From assembly GCF_001824475.1 (NCBI RefSeq), contig NZ_MHXN01000011.1, forward strand, positions 89,552 to 153,551: a stretch of DNA of 64,000 bases. Direction: 5' to 3'. The notes below the pieces were generated by a model. The model made no database searches. It worked only from the letters and a program-made list of their open reading frames with translations, and was not told the DNA's origin. The number at the start of each line of letters is the position of its first letter. Position 1 is the stretch's first letter. The position numbers were made by a program, and so were the translations under genes. Below, piece after piece: positions 63,892 to 64,000 of this stretch. The stretch comes from Phenylobacterium sp. RIFCSPHIGHO2_01_FULL_69_31 (lineage in GTDB: Bacteria > Pseudomonadota > Alphaproteobacteria > Caulobacterales > Caulobacteraceae).

Positions 63892-64000
63892 ATGAATATG
63901 GTCGGATTTCGGTTCGGCCAAGATTTGTGGGAACTCGTCAAGAACTACGCAGACTATAGCCAGCCGATCTCTAGTAGGTCGGTTACGCAGAAAGTCAGAA
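63892..64000 (+). CDS. Possible gene start running off the window
   Basis: An ATG at 63892 opens a frame with no stop to the end: MNMVGFRFGQDLWELVKNYA then further residues. Codon use (TCT, AGT, AGG) and local GC are lower than the rest of the window, as in horizontally acquired DNA. No ribosome site of note and no domain recognised in 36 codons. Confidence 0.3.
   Translation, partial: MNMVGFRFGQDLWELVKNYADYSQPISSRSVTQKVR

Overview
The window is high-GC alphaproteobacterial chromosome, most likely from the order Caulobacterales and plausibly Phenylobacterium. This is inference from composition, from PseG/PseI plus a SPINDLY-type O-GlcNAc-transferase-like glycosyltransferase (as in Caulobacter flagellin glycosylation), an RTX protein with an RsaA-like tail, a zinc-ligand-free DnaG next to rpoD, a PEPxxWA-type sorting tail and many TonB/GST/SDR catabolic genes. 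No rRNA, prophage, IS or CRISPR array is seen. One tRNA (CAT anticodon) is present.

Layout. 0-6.2 kb: start of nadA with two operator-like palindromes, a PAS hybrid histidine kinase, a SleB-type cell wall hydrolase, small genes and trxB. 6.3-10 kb: pseI, a Baeyer-Villiger-type flavin monooxygenase and a PhyH dioxygenase. 10-19.5 kb: a ten-gene minus-strand glycan operon (pseG, DegT aminotransferase, NeuD-like acyltransferase, five-bladed propeller protein, two methyltransferases alternating with two PhyH dioxygenases, WbqC, SPINDLY-type glycosyltransferase), many genes joined by 4-bp overlaps. 19.6-23.5 kb: a 752-aa RTX protein with a strong terminator, an ELM1-family protein and greA. 23.7-38 kb: housekeeping and accessory genes, including carB and carA, an ECF sigma/anti-sigma pair, and a PAS-HisKA-receiver protein with no ATPase domain. 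38.1-38.6 kb: a GxxExxY nuclease-like gene beside a perfect 28-bp inverted repeat. 38.7-45 kb: an ECF41 sigma module, dnaG and rpoD. 45-55.5 kb: secreted proteins and peptidases, a miniature flagellar rod-like protein, a serine hydrolase, panD and a SIMPL protein. 55.5-63.3 kb: tRNA-Ile(CAT), then a TonB receptor/GST/TetR/oxidoreductase/exported GST module whose promoters share a palindromic operator, then a DUF885-type metallopeptidase. The last 0.7 kb is gene-poor.

How the genes work together. The 6-19.5 kb block looks like a system that builds, decorates and transfers a nonulosonate-like or otherwise unusual sugar. PseG and PseI are two of the six classic pseudaminate steps. The aminotransferase, acyltransferase, dioxygenases and methyltransferases look like tailoring steps. 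The SPINDLY-type enzyme would transfer the product to protein, with flagellin the best guess. This combination, with two PhyH/methyltransferase pairs, a propeller and WbqC, is the most interesting system here. The 56-61.6 kb block looks like a small TetR-controlled regulon for uptake and glutathione-dependent processing of an unknown hydrophobic compound.
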